In this document: positions 23,936 to 35,435 of the stretch, piece by piece
Layout of the letters: each line of letters starts with the position of its first letter
Position numbering within the stretch: the first letter of the stretch is position 1
Assembly: GCA_019022495.1 (NCBI GenBank)
Contig: JAFEKR010000002.1
Span: 5,766,001 to 5,830,000 of the forward strand
Length of the DNA stretch: 64,000 bases
Origin: Epichloe hybrida
Lineage: Eukaryota; Ascomycota; Sordariomycetes; Hypocreales; Clavicipitaceae
Direction of reading: 5' to 3'
The notes under the pieces: generated by a model
What the model was told of the DNA's origin: nothing
The model's database searches: none
The model's input: only the letters and a program-made list of their open reading frames with translations
Position numbers and translations under genes: made by a program

Positions 23936-26900
23936 ATGTCGCTGCAGGGCGGCGACAGTGTCATATTATCTGTCTCCCATGAGGAACAGAAACCGAGACC
24001 GTCTTCGGCAACCAGCTCGACCCCAGATACCGTACGTTCTCTCTCTTTGCCATGAATTTTCCCGACTCTTGAGCTGTGCTGGCAGGACGCAAACATCAAG
24101 CCCGTTCCTTTTTATTTTATTCTATTTTCATTAATAACTGATGCTGATATATTGACTCGCTGCAGGGTGGCGAGCAGGATTCCTTCGAAGACGCCGTCGA
24201 TAATGCAGACGCCACTGTAGATACAGTCGATGCAAGATCACTGACGAAACGATCGGTCTCGGTCACGAAGAGTCCGTCGCCACGGCCCGAACGAGACGAG
24301 AAAGACAACGAGAGAGCCAAAGACGAAGACAAAGACACAAAGAAAAAGAATCAGAATACTAATGCCGAGAACGAGAGTCTTGATGACTCCAAGACGGAGT
24401 CAAGGCCAGAATCTCACCGGACCCCTTCACCACTCTCGAACCGCATCTCGAGCACATCCAACTTGGATAATGTGAATCTGGATGACGATTATTCGACAAA
24501 GACAGAGGGTATGGCCGCCGGTCGCACTTCGAACCAAGAACCTGACGTAGCTCACACGCTTCCAGTCCCTCCAAGCCCACCGGAAAAAGACCTTGCCAGC
24601 AAGACCTTGTCATTGAGTAGTATTACGAATGCGCTACCCGCTCTGCCTTGGTCCCCTTCAGGAGACTCTCCCTCAAAGAGTCCCGGACCGTCGATGAATG
24701 TCGTCGCCTCCCCACCACTACCCCAACATCCTGGTCCACCGACTCGAAAACTCACGAGCCCGTTTTCCTGGTTATCACGAAACTCCACCAGTAAAGATAG
24801 AGATTCATCGTCTCCGCCGGCTCAAACTACAGTGCGGCGAAGCACTGCCAGCTCAATTGCTACATTGACAAGCAATCCAGAGATGATGCTCAGCACACTC
24901 GACGAGGAGAATGAAGGTGTCAATGGTGCCAGTGGCTCGCAGCGGGAGAGTCTAAAGGACAGATTCAAGACACTCAGAATGCGTGAAGAAGCAGGCATCC
25001 ACTCAATCCCAGGCGAAATTGATGGACAAGGGGATGCCCTCGGGATAGCCAGTCTTGGCGGTGAGAGCTTGGCAGGGGACAAGAGCCAACAACAAACAGT
25101 ACCGAATCCCAATCATGACTTGGCCCCCGGCACTGCGTCTGGTATCAAAGCTGGGCCTTCTGCAATGCAGGAAGGCCAAGTGGATTGGGATCTCTGGCAA
25201 TCAGTTGTCTACGAAGGACCTGCAGCGGTAGCTCGTACCAGTCCCGAGGAGCTGAAGAGAGCCATTGCAACCGGTATTCCCAATGCAATTCGAGGGGTCA
25301 TCTGGCAAGTTCTCGCCCAGAGCAAAAATGAGCAACTGGAGATTTTGTACAAAGATCTTGTGGCTCGGGGCACCAACAAGGAGAAAAGAAATAGCGGCAG
25401 CACAACTACGAGCTCTTCTAGCAACCATGGAAACCCTGCCAGCACTAATGGTGGCAGCGTGAAATCGTCTGCGTCCTCAGTACATTCCAATCAGTCAGCC
25501 GCTTACGGAAGCACATCACCGAGAAGTGAGAAAAGTCAGGAAGCGATCGCCAAGGCCCAGATCGCCGCTGCTACGGAGAAGAAGAAGAGGCAGAAGGAGG
25601 ATGCTGCCGCAGTCCAAAAGCTGGAGAAGGTAATTCGACGCGATCTCGGCGCGCGAACCAGCTATTCCAAATATGCGGCAGCTGCTGGGCTTCAAGAAGG
25701 CTTGTTTGGCGTCTGTAAAGCGTACGCGCTCTTCGACGACGCCGTTGGTTATGCCCAGGGCATGAATTTTTTGATTATGCCACTCTTATTCAACGTAGGT
25801 TGTCATTACATTTACGCATGTTATTTCTGTTCCACGATGCCATCGAGACACGACGATTATGTTACTGATTGTTTGCGACCAGATGCCCGAAGAAGAAGCG
25901 TTTTGTTTGCTTGTTCGGCTGATGCATCAATACAAACTCCGTAATCTTTTTGTTCAGGACATGCCTGGGCTTCACCTTCACTTGTATCAATTTGAAAGAC
26001 TTTTGGAAGATTCGGAACCTGCCCTGTACTGCCATTTGCACCGGCGAGGCATCTCATCACATTTGTACGCCACACAATGGTTCCTGACTCTCTTTTCCTA
26101 CCGTTTCCCCCTGCAACTGGTCCTCCGCATCTACGACTTGATTTTCTCGGAAGGGCTTTCTGCCATTTTGCGATTTGGTATCGCACTAATGCAGAAGAAT
26201 GCAGCAACGCTGTTGGGAATATCGGATATGCAACAGCTCACAACATACTTGAAGGATAAACTCTTTGATGTCTATATCGACAAGGACCCTAGCCAAGGCA
26301 GCCTTCTTGAAAATGGATTCTTCGGAAGCTCCAGCTCGAACATGGACAAGGAGGTATATAGAGCAGACCAACTTGTCAGGGACGCTTGCGAAATCAAGAT
26401 TACGCCCAAGACATTGAAGATATATACCACCGAGTGGGAGGAAAAGACGAAGGCAGACAAGGATCGAGAAACCGAGCTGCAGGATCTCAGACTTGCCAAT
26501 CAGAACTTGGCGATTCAGTTACATAAGGTTGAAGATCGTGTCCAGGCGTGCGACACCGAACAAGCAGCTCTGGCCACGGAGCTTGTTCATACTAAAGTCG
26601 AGAACGAGGAGCTCCGAGACGAGAACGAGAGCCTCAAGGGCCAGGTCAAAGAGCTGAGAGTGGTCATTGAGAAGCAGCCCGCCGAGATCGAGGAAACATG
26701 GAAGATGGAACGAGACGACTTGATGAGGCGAAACGAAAAAGTACACGAAGAAAATCAAAGGGTGGAGAAGGAATTGGCCGATCTCGAAGAACAGCTGGTG
26801 CTAACTAAGATGCGTTACGCAGAGGTACGTGGCCAGAGCCAAGCAAGAGCTTAACAAATGTACAACACGTCTTCTGGACCCAACACTAACATGAATCTCC

Positions 26901-26970
26901 GCTCTAGATCGATTCCCAGCACGAAGAACTGAAGCGCAAATGGGCCGATCTCAAGCGCCAGTTCGCGTAG
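23936..26970 (+). CDS. GYP5: TBC-domain Rab GTPase-activating protein, GYP5 type
   Basis: Gyp5-type proteins stimulate GTP hydrolysis by exocytic Rabs such as Ypt1 and Sec4 and act at the Golgi and sites of polarised growth. Exons: 23936-24031, 24166-25794, 25883-26824 and 26908-26970, all in phase 0, coding 909 aa, close to the 894 aa of yeast Gyp5. Residues 1-390 are Ser/Pro-rich and low in complexity. The TBC domain runs from about 398 (IPNAIRGVIWQVL) to 680, with the catalytic Arg in RRDLGARTSY and the Gln of GYAQGMN; the 88-nt intron at 25795-25882 falls inside it. Residues about 765-905 form a Glu/Lys-rich coiled coil, as in Gyp5 and Gyl1. It faces RPS8 tail to tail. Assignment to GYP5 rather than another TBC family rests on the domain order and the EEEAFCLLVRLM stretch. 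Confidence 0.92.
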
Positions 26971-27825
26971 TGCCAGGGGAATGCCTGTGCAAACCCACAT
27001 TTAAACGCACCCTTTTACGTACAAAAATTCGTTCCATCCTAAGCCATTACATGGCGTTACAAACCGCATCCCACTACCTGTATATACCAGATGGGTGCAT
27101 GCGAGAAAGTAAATGTACAGCTGGTTAGTTGTTTCATAATGGCGCCTCCCCGTGCATACGGCATCACCCCTTTTGATCCTCATCAGTGGGTGAACATTTT
27201 TTGTCGGGGTGGGTGGGTCCAAAATGACAGAAGACAGATGAACGGGACGGGCTGGACTTATTACCAGGAGGTCGATTGTCACGATATAGACACGGAAAAT
27301 CGTAGAGACGTGTCAAAAATGGAAAAGAAGAAATAACGATGACGGCAACATGAAGCTAATTACCTGGCTTGTTTTGTTTGTGGTGATTCTGATCATAGAT
27401 AAGTGCATGCGTCTGACAAAACCCAGACAACGAGTATAGAGTGGGAAAAACGACATCACAGCTACAGGCGCAACGACCATATGATGAGATAGAAGACGTG
27501 ATAATTGTTACAAGTCGTTACTGCACTTTTTTTTTTGTGGAAAAAAAAAGGGTCTCTCTTTATCATTTCCCCTATGGACCGACCACCCCCCATTCCGATG
27601 CTCTACGTGAGAGCCCCTTCCAAGACAAACGATAGAAATCCTTGAACACCGTAACCACAAATGGGTAAAGAGAGGACACACAAGGATGGGGAAAGAAGAT
27701 GGACCGAAACCATAATCATATTCTCCCAGTCCTTTCATCATGTCCAAGCAACACGACTTTCACGTGACTCATTCTTCTCTTTTTTTTTTACATTCGTCAA
27801 GAGTATGAATTACTACTACGCTTGC
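26971..27825. other. Convergent intergenic region, GYP5 / RPS8
   Basis: This 855-bp stretch between two 3' ends has short T and A runs (near 27530-27550 and 27781-27789) and no supported gene. Confidence 0.65.
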
Positions 27826-28583
27826 TTACTTGTGCAGCTTGCGCTGGTAGAAAGCAAGCTCCTCGCCCTCCAAGATGTAACCATCGCAGCGACCAGACTG
27901 ACCGGGACGGCTGGAAATAATAGCGTATAGACGACCAGCCTCGAACTGCTTCTCGACGACAGGGTCGACCTTGCCGCCAGCAGCGAAGCGCTCAGCCTGC
28001 TTCTTCTCGACCGCCTTGCTCTTCTTGACCTCCTCGTCGGTCTTGCCCTCCTTGGCGGCCTGGGCCTTCTGGCGTCTACGGCCGATGGGCTGGCCGTAGT
28101 GGGCCTCGTACCATTGTCGGAAGGGAGCAGCGTCAACCTGGACGACGGCGCTGCGGGTCAGGGTGTTGGTGCGGACGAGTTCGTTGTTGGAAGGATGGTA
28201 GGCGACCGCGATGACACGCGTCTTGCGGGTGCAGCCCTCCGAGGCCCAGGCGAAGTTGCCAGAGTCGAGACGCAGGGCACGATACTTGTGGTTGCCTCCG
28301 CGGGTGCGGACAGTGTGAACGCGCTTGGCACCAATACGGGTGTTGGCACCCTGGCGGCCAGCTTCGAAAGCGCGCTTCTTCCCTGTTGGTATAGGTCAGA
28401 ACGTATGGTTCTTTCAAGAATTTTTTTTTTAAAAAAATTCGAAAAAAGTCTCATACGGGCTTTCGAGTGTATCAACGACAACAAAAAAAAAGACGAGTAT
28501 TATAAAGTCTGTTACGCACGGTAGTAGGCGCGCTTGGCACCGGAGGCGGAGCGCTTGTGGCGGGAGTCGCGAGAGATACCCAT
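27826..28583 (-). CDS. RPS8: 40S ribosomal protein S8 (eS8)
   Basis: eS8 is a structural protein of the small ribosomal subunit. Exons are 28583-28520 and 28382-27826, with a 137-nt intron (GTGCGT...ACAG) that splits an Arg codon in phase 1; total 206 aa, a normal length. The start MGISRDSRHKRSASGAKR and the following KKRAFEAGRQ, RIGAKRVHTVRTRGGNHKYR and LDSGNFAWASEGCTRKTR are signature eS8 segments. The C-terminus ends GRCDGYILEGEELAFYQRKL then two residues, as in known eS8. A further intron probably interrupts the 5' leader (listed separately). It converges on GYP5. Confidence 0.97.
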
Positions 28584-28594
28584 GATTGCGAGCT

Positions 28595-28922
28595 CTAAAT
28601 AGAGAGAGAAGACGGGTTAGCCTTTCTGGTGTGAGATGAGAGTGGCTTGGGGGAAAAGGGATCATAGCAGCTAGGCTTTTCAAAGAGAGAGAAATTGAAG
28701 GCTCCAAGTCGGAAAAACACAAAAAAAAAAGGATGGGGGGACGGTATCCTGTCGTAACATTGATCATCAAAATACAGTCGTTCAATTCGAGACTCGAATC
28801 CCAAGGACATGAATGTCGCGGGCGTGGAATCGAAAGTCGAGTGCGTTGTCGTGATTGCATATTCGACATGTCCTTTCGTTCTCTCTCTCTTGATTGCTTG
28901 CTTGACTGCGTTGAAGACTTAC
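28595..28922 (-). other. Probable 5' UTR intron of RPS8
   Basis: On the minus strand a perfect donor CAG|GTAAGT lies at 28922 and a pyrimidine-rich acceptor CTATTTAG ends at 28595, only 11 bases before the RPS8 start codon. Leader introns are frequent in fungal ribosomal protein genes. RNA evidence would settle it. Confidence 0.6.
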
Positions 28923-29553
28923 CTGATGATTATGCTGCACCAGGCAATCGAGTTGGCGACGGATGTGGGAAGGGAAGGAGGATCAGCGTTTGGGGCAGGC
29001 CGAAGTCGATGAGGGTTGAATTACATCGACAAATTGTGGTTGTGGGTTTTTTTTTTTCGCTAGCCCCGAGGGGTACGTACCGACCATGAGGGCTCCGGAA
29101 CAATTGGTTTTACCGTGCTTGGCGAAGGAGGGGCTATAACTTTAGCTGCGCGGACGGAAAAGAGGGTCCTGGCTCCACCTTATGTATGCTTGTGTTTTGC
29201 CTTCAACGTCTCTTCCTCAGCAAAGAGGACGTTAACTGGTCAATGGGAATGAATAAAGTCTGTTCCTGTTTCTGATAGTATTACATCTTTGTCCCGTCTT
29301 TTAAAAAAAATCCTTTCTCTCTTTCATAGTTCCCCCCCGTCCTGTTTTGTGCTGCAAATGCGTAACCCAAATTCCTCAATTCTTTGCCGGACGTGAGATA
29401 TTTATGCATATCCATGAGGAATGCTTCTTTGCTTGTGTACTTGGCCCAGATGCTCCATATTCAAACCAAACGCCAGGCGAGTTGTTGTAATTTATTTTCC
29501 AATATTCATTCCGACCTGCGTCCGTGCGCTTCTTGATTTCAGATTCACCCAAT
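28923..29553. other. Intergenic, RPS8 promoter and 3' flank of the next minus-strand gene
   Basis: It holds the RPS8 leader and promoter and the end of the hypothetical gene at 29554. A T run at about 29048-29058 precedes the leader. No gene seen. Confidence 0.6.
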
Positions 29554-31761
29554 CTAATCATCAAGTTCCTTCTCCATTGTTTGTATCGCGATTCGTAAGT
29601 AGTGTGGTATCTCTTGTTCTGTAAGAGGCGGCTCGTGGGCGAGATTGCATTCATCAGCGAGCTCAGTTACGGGATGGATGAAGCGAGTGTCTATTTTCAC
29701 AGTCTTCATTTGCCAGGGGGTTTTGTGCCCATGCCCGAGTACGTTTGCAATGGCCTGCGTGCTAATTCCAAGCCTTGGTAGTGGAAAGCGTCGGCCGTGC
29801 TGCAATGACCGCTTATCTCCTTCGTCTTTGAATTCGGGCAACGATGGCCATACTACCCATTGTGTGTCATCTCGTGAGATGTGCTCCTTGAAACAATTCG
29901 AAGATGCGAAAACTGGCGATAACTTGTCCTTGAATTGCTTTCCTTGAAAAAAAGGGACGAGCTTAATGGCTTCTTCCCCCGAACCCTTCGACCTTGTTCT
30001 CTTGCGCTCGATTGTGGCAACCCGCCAGCCCACCTCTCGTGACAGTCGTTTCTTTTTGAGATCCGCCATTTCGGCGCGAAATGCGGTCAACTCGGCTGGG
30101 CTTTGTGGCACAAATGGAGAATTGTTGGCTCCTAAGTGGAAGAGATTTGTCACCATTCTTTGAAATATCATGCGTTCCTTGCTCGTCTGGCTCATCCATC
30201 TCTTAGATTGTGACCATGATCCTGATTCGGTTGCGTTTCTTACAGAGCTGGCATTGGCTGGCACTTGAAGTGTACTGAATGCCCCTTTATTTGACGTTGG
30301 CTTGAAAGTGCCTGACGTCGAGTCTTTATCGGAGTTTGATTTTGATCGCTTCCGTGATAGATCCTGCCCTGGTGTTCGCTGTTGTGTATGTTGTTGCGTG
30401 CGAAAATTCGCCGATGGACAGGGCTCAGAGTTTCTGTGCCCACGAGTTTCTCTGCCCAAAGCTGCGGGTTTGTCCTCGGTCAGGAAGTGTATGTTGGAGA
30501 CGATAACGGAAGAATTTGGACATGAACTTTTGATCTCAGCTGTGCCTTGAAGGTCTTCCTACATGTGAAGGTCAGTACATTGCATGAGTGGTACACTAAT
30601 ATGGTTTTATCATCTATGGAGACGATGAAGAACTCACTGCGGTTGCCGTATCTGCCATGGAAAGAATGCCCGACTCTTGGCCCAGACTGGCGGGTGCCTT
30701 TGATGACCGCACGAGGGATTTGCTAATTCCAAGCTCCGGCAGTTGTTGCACCTCTGCTGGTAGCATTTTCCACTGTTCAAGGCTCGCCCGGGAGGAAAAA
30801 TTTCGACGCATACTGCGCATATGTGATAGGTGCTGCGGATGTTGGGGCTTGCCGGAAAGTGAGATACCATCCGAACGAAGCGTGTCGGATGATTTCAGAA
30901 TGTCCAAACTTGGCACATTTGGCGATAAAGGGCCTTTGGCTGACAAAGGCAGGGTATTATCAGGCCACAGCGGGAAGGAAGATGTTGAAGTTGCAGAATT
31001 TGGCAAGGATGATAGCATATCAGGATTTAAGCCAAAGTATTGACGACGGCCATTATGAGATAGTTCTGAGGTTGATCCAATAATATGAGCCGATTTTTCG
31101 CGAGTTCTTCTAGCCGTCTCGCGCAACCCATTTGAATGATTGTCAATAGCGCATTGTCTGGCGCTAGAGGAGGTGCACGCCAGAGGTTTCAAACCAGAAA
31201 CAAGGGCTTTGTAGTCCTTTGTTTTGATATCTCCCCTTAGCTCGTCTTGTGTGAAGAAGTCCTTTGGCACCCGCTGCCTTCCCAACTGTCTGCCGTGAAC
31301 AGCTTCACTTGCAGAGGACCTTTCTGTCACAACCCCCGGGCTTGGAACTGCAGGAGCTTGCATAGTGTTCATAGGGGCGACAACAGTACCCATCGGGCTG
31401 AGAGATGAAGACCCATGAAGAGGCTGCGGAGGTGTACCACAATCATGTCCTGACACAATGGCTGGGTTGTACCACGGATGCACACTCCAGCCTTGTGAGA
31501 GCCCAAGTGGAAACCAAGAGGAATGGAAGGGTACGGCGGTGTTAAATATTCGGAAAACGGTACTTGAAGAGGCGATAAAGATTGTTCCAAATTATATGAG
31601 ATGGGTTCGCTTGTAAGATAGGTTTTATCTGATTCTCGAAGCATGAAACGGATGCCTGCAGAGCCAGATGAGCAAACATCTTCATCCAACGTTGTCACAG
31701 ATGATGAGCACTCCATATCTGGAGTCGAAAGAGGCGTAAAGTCGTCGGCGCACGGATTCAT
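29554..31761 (-). CDS. Fungal protein of unknown function, with a frame break
   Basis: I do not recognise the family. Two coding blocks are clear: 31761-30638 and 30558-29554, joined by a 79-nt intron (GTGAGT...TGTAG) in phase 0. In the first block the frame changes at about 31529-31531 (a GGG on the + strand): the frame starting MNPCADDF runs into the frame holding FHSSWFPLG and VHPWYNPA. One missing base there would give a single frame of about 709 aa; an intron is the alternative, but no donor and acceptor pair of matching phase is convincing. The N-terminal half is Ser/Pro-rich; the C-terminal half is basic and looks folded, with WVVWPSLPEFKDEG, RLGISTQAI and TPWQMKTVKIDTRFIHPVTEL, and ends in an acidic helix. 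No membrane segment or signal peptide is seen. The true start is uncertain because the frame stays open upstream of 31761. Confidence 0.65.
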
Positions 31762-32416
31762 GGTCGAAATTCGGATCTGGCTCTGACCTTTGACGTCGTC
31801 TGATACGGCCAAGCAGCGATGAAAGAGAAGAAAGAATGAGCTCGGGTCGGGGTAAGCCAAGGACGGAGAAGAGTGGAAAAGCAGGAGCAGTGTGTTCATC
31901 TGTACTCCTCTTCAAAGATTCAGTGCAGCTTTGAGCAGGCGAGTCATTGCTCATATTGGGTTTATAGCGTGGGTGCGCAAAAAGTGATGCCTTGTTGGGA
32001 ACGTCGAGGCATCGGGAGGTTCAACTAGTATTCTTCAAGAGCTTTGGGAATGACGATGCAATGCTACCTTACTAGGCATCCCGTGTAGTATACAGATGAG
32101 CGAGAATTATGGCGGTAGTTGAAGACGAAATTGTCTCGATGAGGTGGAACAAAACAAGGGCAGCAAGATGAAGCTGCTCAATGGGAGCAGGTCAGGCGCA
32201 TTGTGTTCGCTCGCAGTCGGTCGCCTGTTGCGGACCAAAGATGACCCCTGGTTCTACAATGTCAAGGGAGAAGAAGAAGAAGCAGTCGGTCGTCAGTCGT
32301 CAGTCGTCAGTCGTCTTGGACAAAGGGTGACGGTCTGCCAGCGAGCTGCCGGCTGGCACAGTCGTTGAGTCCGAAACTGTGAATCAGGTACTTGGCAACT
32401 GGTGTAAGCCATGGTC

Positions 32417-32450
32417 CGTGTTTGGTGTGTTTGGTGTGTTTGGTGTGTCT
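32417..32450. repeat. Tandem ggtgtgttt repeat
   Basis: Three near-exact units of about 10 bases lie head to tail upstream of TSC13. No function visible. Confidence 0.8.
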
Positions 32451-32846
32451 ATTGAAACGACGTCGGCAAACAAACACATCACTCGCAGAGAAAGGACCAA
32501 TTTAGGCAAAAACCGACATGGAGCGAGCGGCAATTGCAGACTCTTGCTAGTAGAAGTCGCAAGCGCATCATTAACTGGGCGTACATGCGACTGACTCTCT
32601 CGATGCAATTGGGTTACGGCCTAAATGCCAACAGATGAGTCTTGATCAGATGACTGTCGGGCCGTTCTCTGCATGCAACTTGGCAAGTGCCGACCGACGT
32701 ATCTTGAACAGCTGAGGTGATACGAACAGCCATGGGTCGACACAATGCTTTGGGGGAAATGGTTCATTTGTCAGTTTCAAATGATGGACTTGTGGAGGTG
32801 AGAACGTTGGCACCTGCCAGCATTTCCACATTTCCACCAGGCAAGC

Positions 32847-32865
32847 CCCCCCCCCCCCCCCCGGG
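32847..32865. repeat. Poly-C run of about 18 bases
   Basis: An uninterrupted C tract, followed by GGGCCCC. Such runs are hard to sequence, so the length is uncertain. Confidence 0.85.
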
Positions 32866-33013
32866 CCCCACTCTGCCACGGGCCTCGGGATCTGGCCGCG
32901 AAGGATCCCATCAATTTTCCCAGCAAGCTCACTGATCATCAGTCAGGGCTGGCTGCCACTTTGCTTTCTGATTCCATCCTTCATCGTCCCATGTCTTCGA
33001 CCGCCTGTCCACA

Positions 33014-34120
33014 ATGGCCAACACGACGATCAAACTCACGAATCGCTGTACGCATCTGCAAACCCATGATACTTGAAACGCACATGCTGCTTGATCTCAC
33101 ATTTTCCACATCTGACTGACAACGTTCGAATGCGCAGCTCCGAAGCAGCCCATCAAGAGGCTTCCCGCGTCAGTAGATCTGCCCACTGATGCCACGGTCG
33201 ATGATCTCAAGGTCCTGATCGCCAAGGAGGCCAAGATTCGTGACTTCAATCGCATCGGGATCTTCGACCCTTCCACCAGAAAGACCTTGAAGAATCGCAA
33301 GGCTAAGCTCTCCGATGAGCCTAACGTCTCTGCTGCCAAAGAGGTTCTCGTCAAAGATCTCGGTACGCTTTCTACCTTTGCCGGTGGCAGTCTCACACAC
33401 CAAGGCCGCTCGTTCGTTTCAGCCTACATCCAATCGAACTAACTTCATACTCTAGGACCCCAGATTGCTTGGAGAACCGTCTTCGTCATCGAATATCTAG
33501 GACCCATTCTTCTTCACGCCCTTGTTGTGGCCGCGCGACCATATATTTACAAAGATGGAGCTGGTCCCATGTCTTCGACACAGTGGCTTAGCTTTGGCAT
33601 GATTGTTGCGCATTTCATCAAGCGCGAGGTTGAGACGCTGTTTGTTCACAAATTCTCTGCCAACACCATGCCCGCGTTCAACATCTTCAAGAACAGCTTC
33701 TTCTACTGGGCTCTGTCCGGTCTGCTCTGCGCTGTATCAATCTACCACCCCGGATCCTTGGCTGCTCGCGCTGAACAGCCACTTTTCGACCTCGTCGGCC
33801 TTGCTCTTTACCTTTTCAGTGAAATTGGCAATGCTTTGGTCCACTTATACCTGTCTTCTCTCCGATCCACCGGTGGCACCGAGCGCAAGATTCCCTCCGG
33901 CTACGGCTTTGCGTTGGTCACTTGCCCAAATTACATGTATGAGATCCTGGCATGGGTTGGCATCATTATTGCTTCCCGTGACTGGTCGGTCGCACTCTTC
34001 ATTTCCATCGGTGCTGCTCAAATGTTTACTTGGGCCAAGGGCAAAGAGAGGGCCTATCGCAAGGAGTTCCCCGACAAGTACAAGAAGAAGCGATTTGTCA
34101 TTTTGCCTGGGCTGCTGTGA
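33014..34120 (+). CDS. TSC13: Very-long-chain enoyl-CoA reductase, TSC13 family
   Basis: TSC13 performs the last reduction (trans-2-enoyl-CoA to acyl-CoA, NADPH) of very-long-chain fatty acid elongation in the ER membrane, feeding sphingolipid synthesis. Exons 33014-33047, 33138-33362 and 33456-34120, joined in phase 1, give 307 aa, matching the yeast protein. Residues 1-85 form the ubiquitin-like N-terminal domain. Several membrane segments follow, starting near the IEYLGPILLHALVVAARP stretch. The KREVETLFVHKFS motif carries the Lys and Glu needed for activity in yeast Tsc13, and the C-terminus has GYGFALVTCPNYMYE and the basic KYKKKRF retrieval-like tail of the steroid 5-alpha reductase family. 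The first exon is very short but codes the only start in frame. Confidence 0.94.
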
Positions 34121-34628
34121 ATGAGCATGATTTAATTATTCCGTTTTCCAGCATCGCTTCACTCACTCGTATCACGGAGTACAATGCTTGCGGTCAATGG
34201 GCATGATTGGACGGGTATCAGAAAGCCTTGAACCAAACAATCGGTCGATCAAATAGTGTCAAGGATCTAACCCAGAGACCTATTAGTAGACAAAGACGGC
34301 AACGAAAAAGAAGTGGCAAATTCTCTTGTCTTGGAACCCGCGTAGGTGAATCTTGACAGACATACAAACAAACAATGCCTCCCGCCCCATCTCTCCAGCA
34401 TTGCCGTGCCAGCCTCTGCATCACGATTCTGCCCACGCAAAACACGTTGACATTTGTAAGAAAGACAGTGGCGGTCGTCATTCGTCCGCTGTAACAATAA
34501 AAGAAAGTCATATCCTCATCATCATGGCACATGAGCGCAATCGTCGACATGTACAAATCCACCAACAAAAGCCCAACCCCAATCACCCCGCTCGTCGAGA
34601 TAAACCACCCCCCTTCCGTCGTCGCATA
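34121..34628. other. Convergent intergenic region, TSC13 / BLOC1S1-like gene
   Basis: Half a kilobase between two 3' ends, with one ACGGAGTA motif at 34174. No gene seen. Confidence 0.65.
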
Positions 34629-35435
34629 TCAACATCTTTTCCCCTCCTCCGTCGACAGGCTCGCCGTTTCCGAGCCCTTCGCCCTGCCCGTCCCCGTACT
34701 AGAGTCCGGCGGCTCCAACAAGCTCCTGCTGGCATCTGACCACGCGCTCCTCCCTCCTTCGTCCGCCTCAGCCTTCATGTCCACGTCCAGATGTACATCG
34801 TGCGGCACCAAAACCCCCTTGTCCTCGCCGTCCTTCAGCGTCATACCATTCTGCCTATGCAGACTATTCGCCAGATCAACATCCACGTCCATCGTGCCCT
34901 CGGCACCAAAGCCCACGTCCGCCGCCCTCTCATCGGCATCATCACTCCACCCGCACCCGCACTCGCTGCAACTACAGCTCGCGCTCCCGCTCGCGCTCCC
35001 GCTCCCGCTCCCCTCCTTGTTCGCCAGCCTCACCGTCTCTTCCAGCACCAGGAACCCCCTTTCCAGCACCTCGGCCCAGTTCTGCACATTCCCCAGCTCC
35101 TTCACCTTCCTCGCCGCGGCGCCCGCCTCCCGCGCGAGCTTCTCCCGCTCCCTGCGCAGCCCCTCCGTCGCGCGGAGCACGTCCCGCTCCTGCCTGTCCA
35201 GCGCCGCCGCGTTCTCGTGGAGAATCCCCGCGCGAGACTGGAGTTCCGAGTCGAGCAGGTTGCCCATCGAGGCCACGACGGCGGAGCGCGCCTCGGCGAC
35301 ATGTCGTTGGGTCTCGGCAGACGGCAGCGTCTGGTGCAACGTCGGGGCGTGCGCGTGAATGGGCTGCGCGTGCGCAGACGTCGTTGTCGCGGAGGGCATG
35401 GGCAGAGACGACGATGGCTGGGGAAGAGCAGGCAT
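34629..35435 (-). CDS. BLOC-1 subunit 1 (GCN5L1-like) protein
   Basis: BLOC1S1/GCN5L1 proteins are small coiled-coil subunits of BLOC-1 (and BORC), acting in endosome to lysosome/vacuole traffic. The intronless gene codes 268 aa. Residues about 45-150 match the family: RSAVVASMGNLLDSELQSRA, LDRQERDVL, then KVKELGNVQNWAEVLERGF and VLEETVRLA, the last being the hallmark GDVENWA-like helix. The C-terminal half is Gly/Ser-rich with a cysteine cluster (CSCSECGCG) and acidic segments, which is unlike animal BLOC1S1 (about 125 aa) and may be fungus-specific. The start is the first ATG; the frame stays open upstream through a repeat in the leader but without another ATG. The cysteine cluster could bind metal, which is inference. 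Confidence 0.78.
   Translation of the reverse strand: MPALPQPSSSLPMPSATTTSAHAQPIHAHAPTLHQTLPSAETQRHVAEARSAVVASMGNLLDSELQSRAGILHENAAALDRQERDVLRATEGLRREREKLAREAGAAARKVKELGNVQNWAEVLERGFLVLEETVRLANKEGSGSGSASGSASCSCSECGCGWSDDADERAADVGFGAEGTMDVDVDLANSLHRQNGMTLKDGEDKGVLVPHDVHLDVDMKAEADEGGRSAWSDASRSLLEPPDSSTGTGRAKGSETASLSTEEGKRC

Larger units (their letters stand above)
31762..33013. other. Divergent intergenic region, hypothetical gene / TSC13
   Basis: This 1.25-kb stretch has several short tandem repeats: CAGTCGT units near 32288-32313, four GTGTTTG-type units near 32417-32450, and a C run of about 18 bases near 32847-32865. No coding region supported. Confidence 0.65.

Noticed and set aside
28595..28922. 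TTGATGATC as a snoRNA C box in the RPS8 leader intron
   Set aside because: No D box (CTGA) and no terminal stem at suitable distance.
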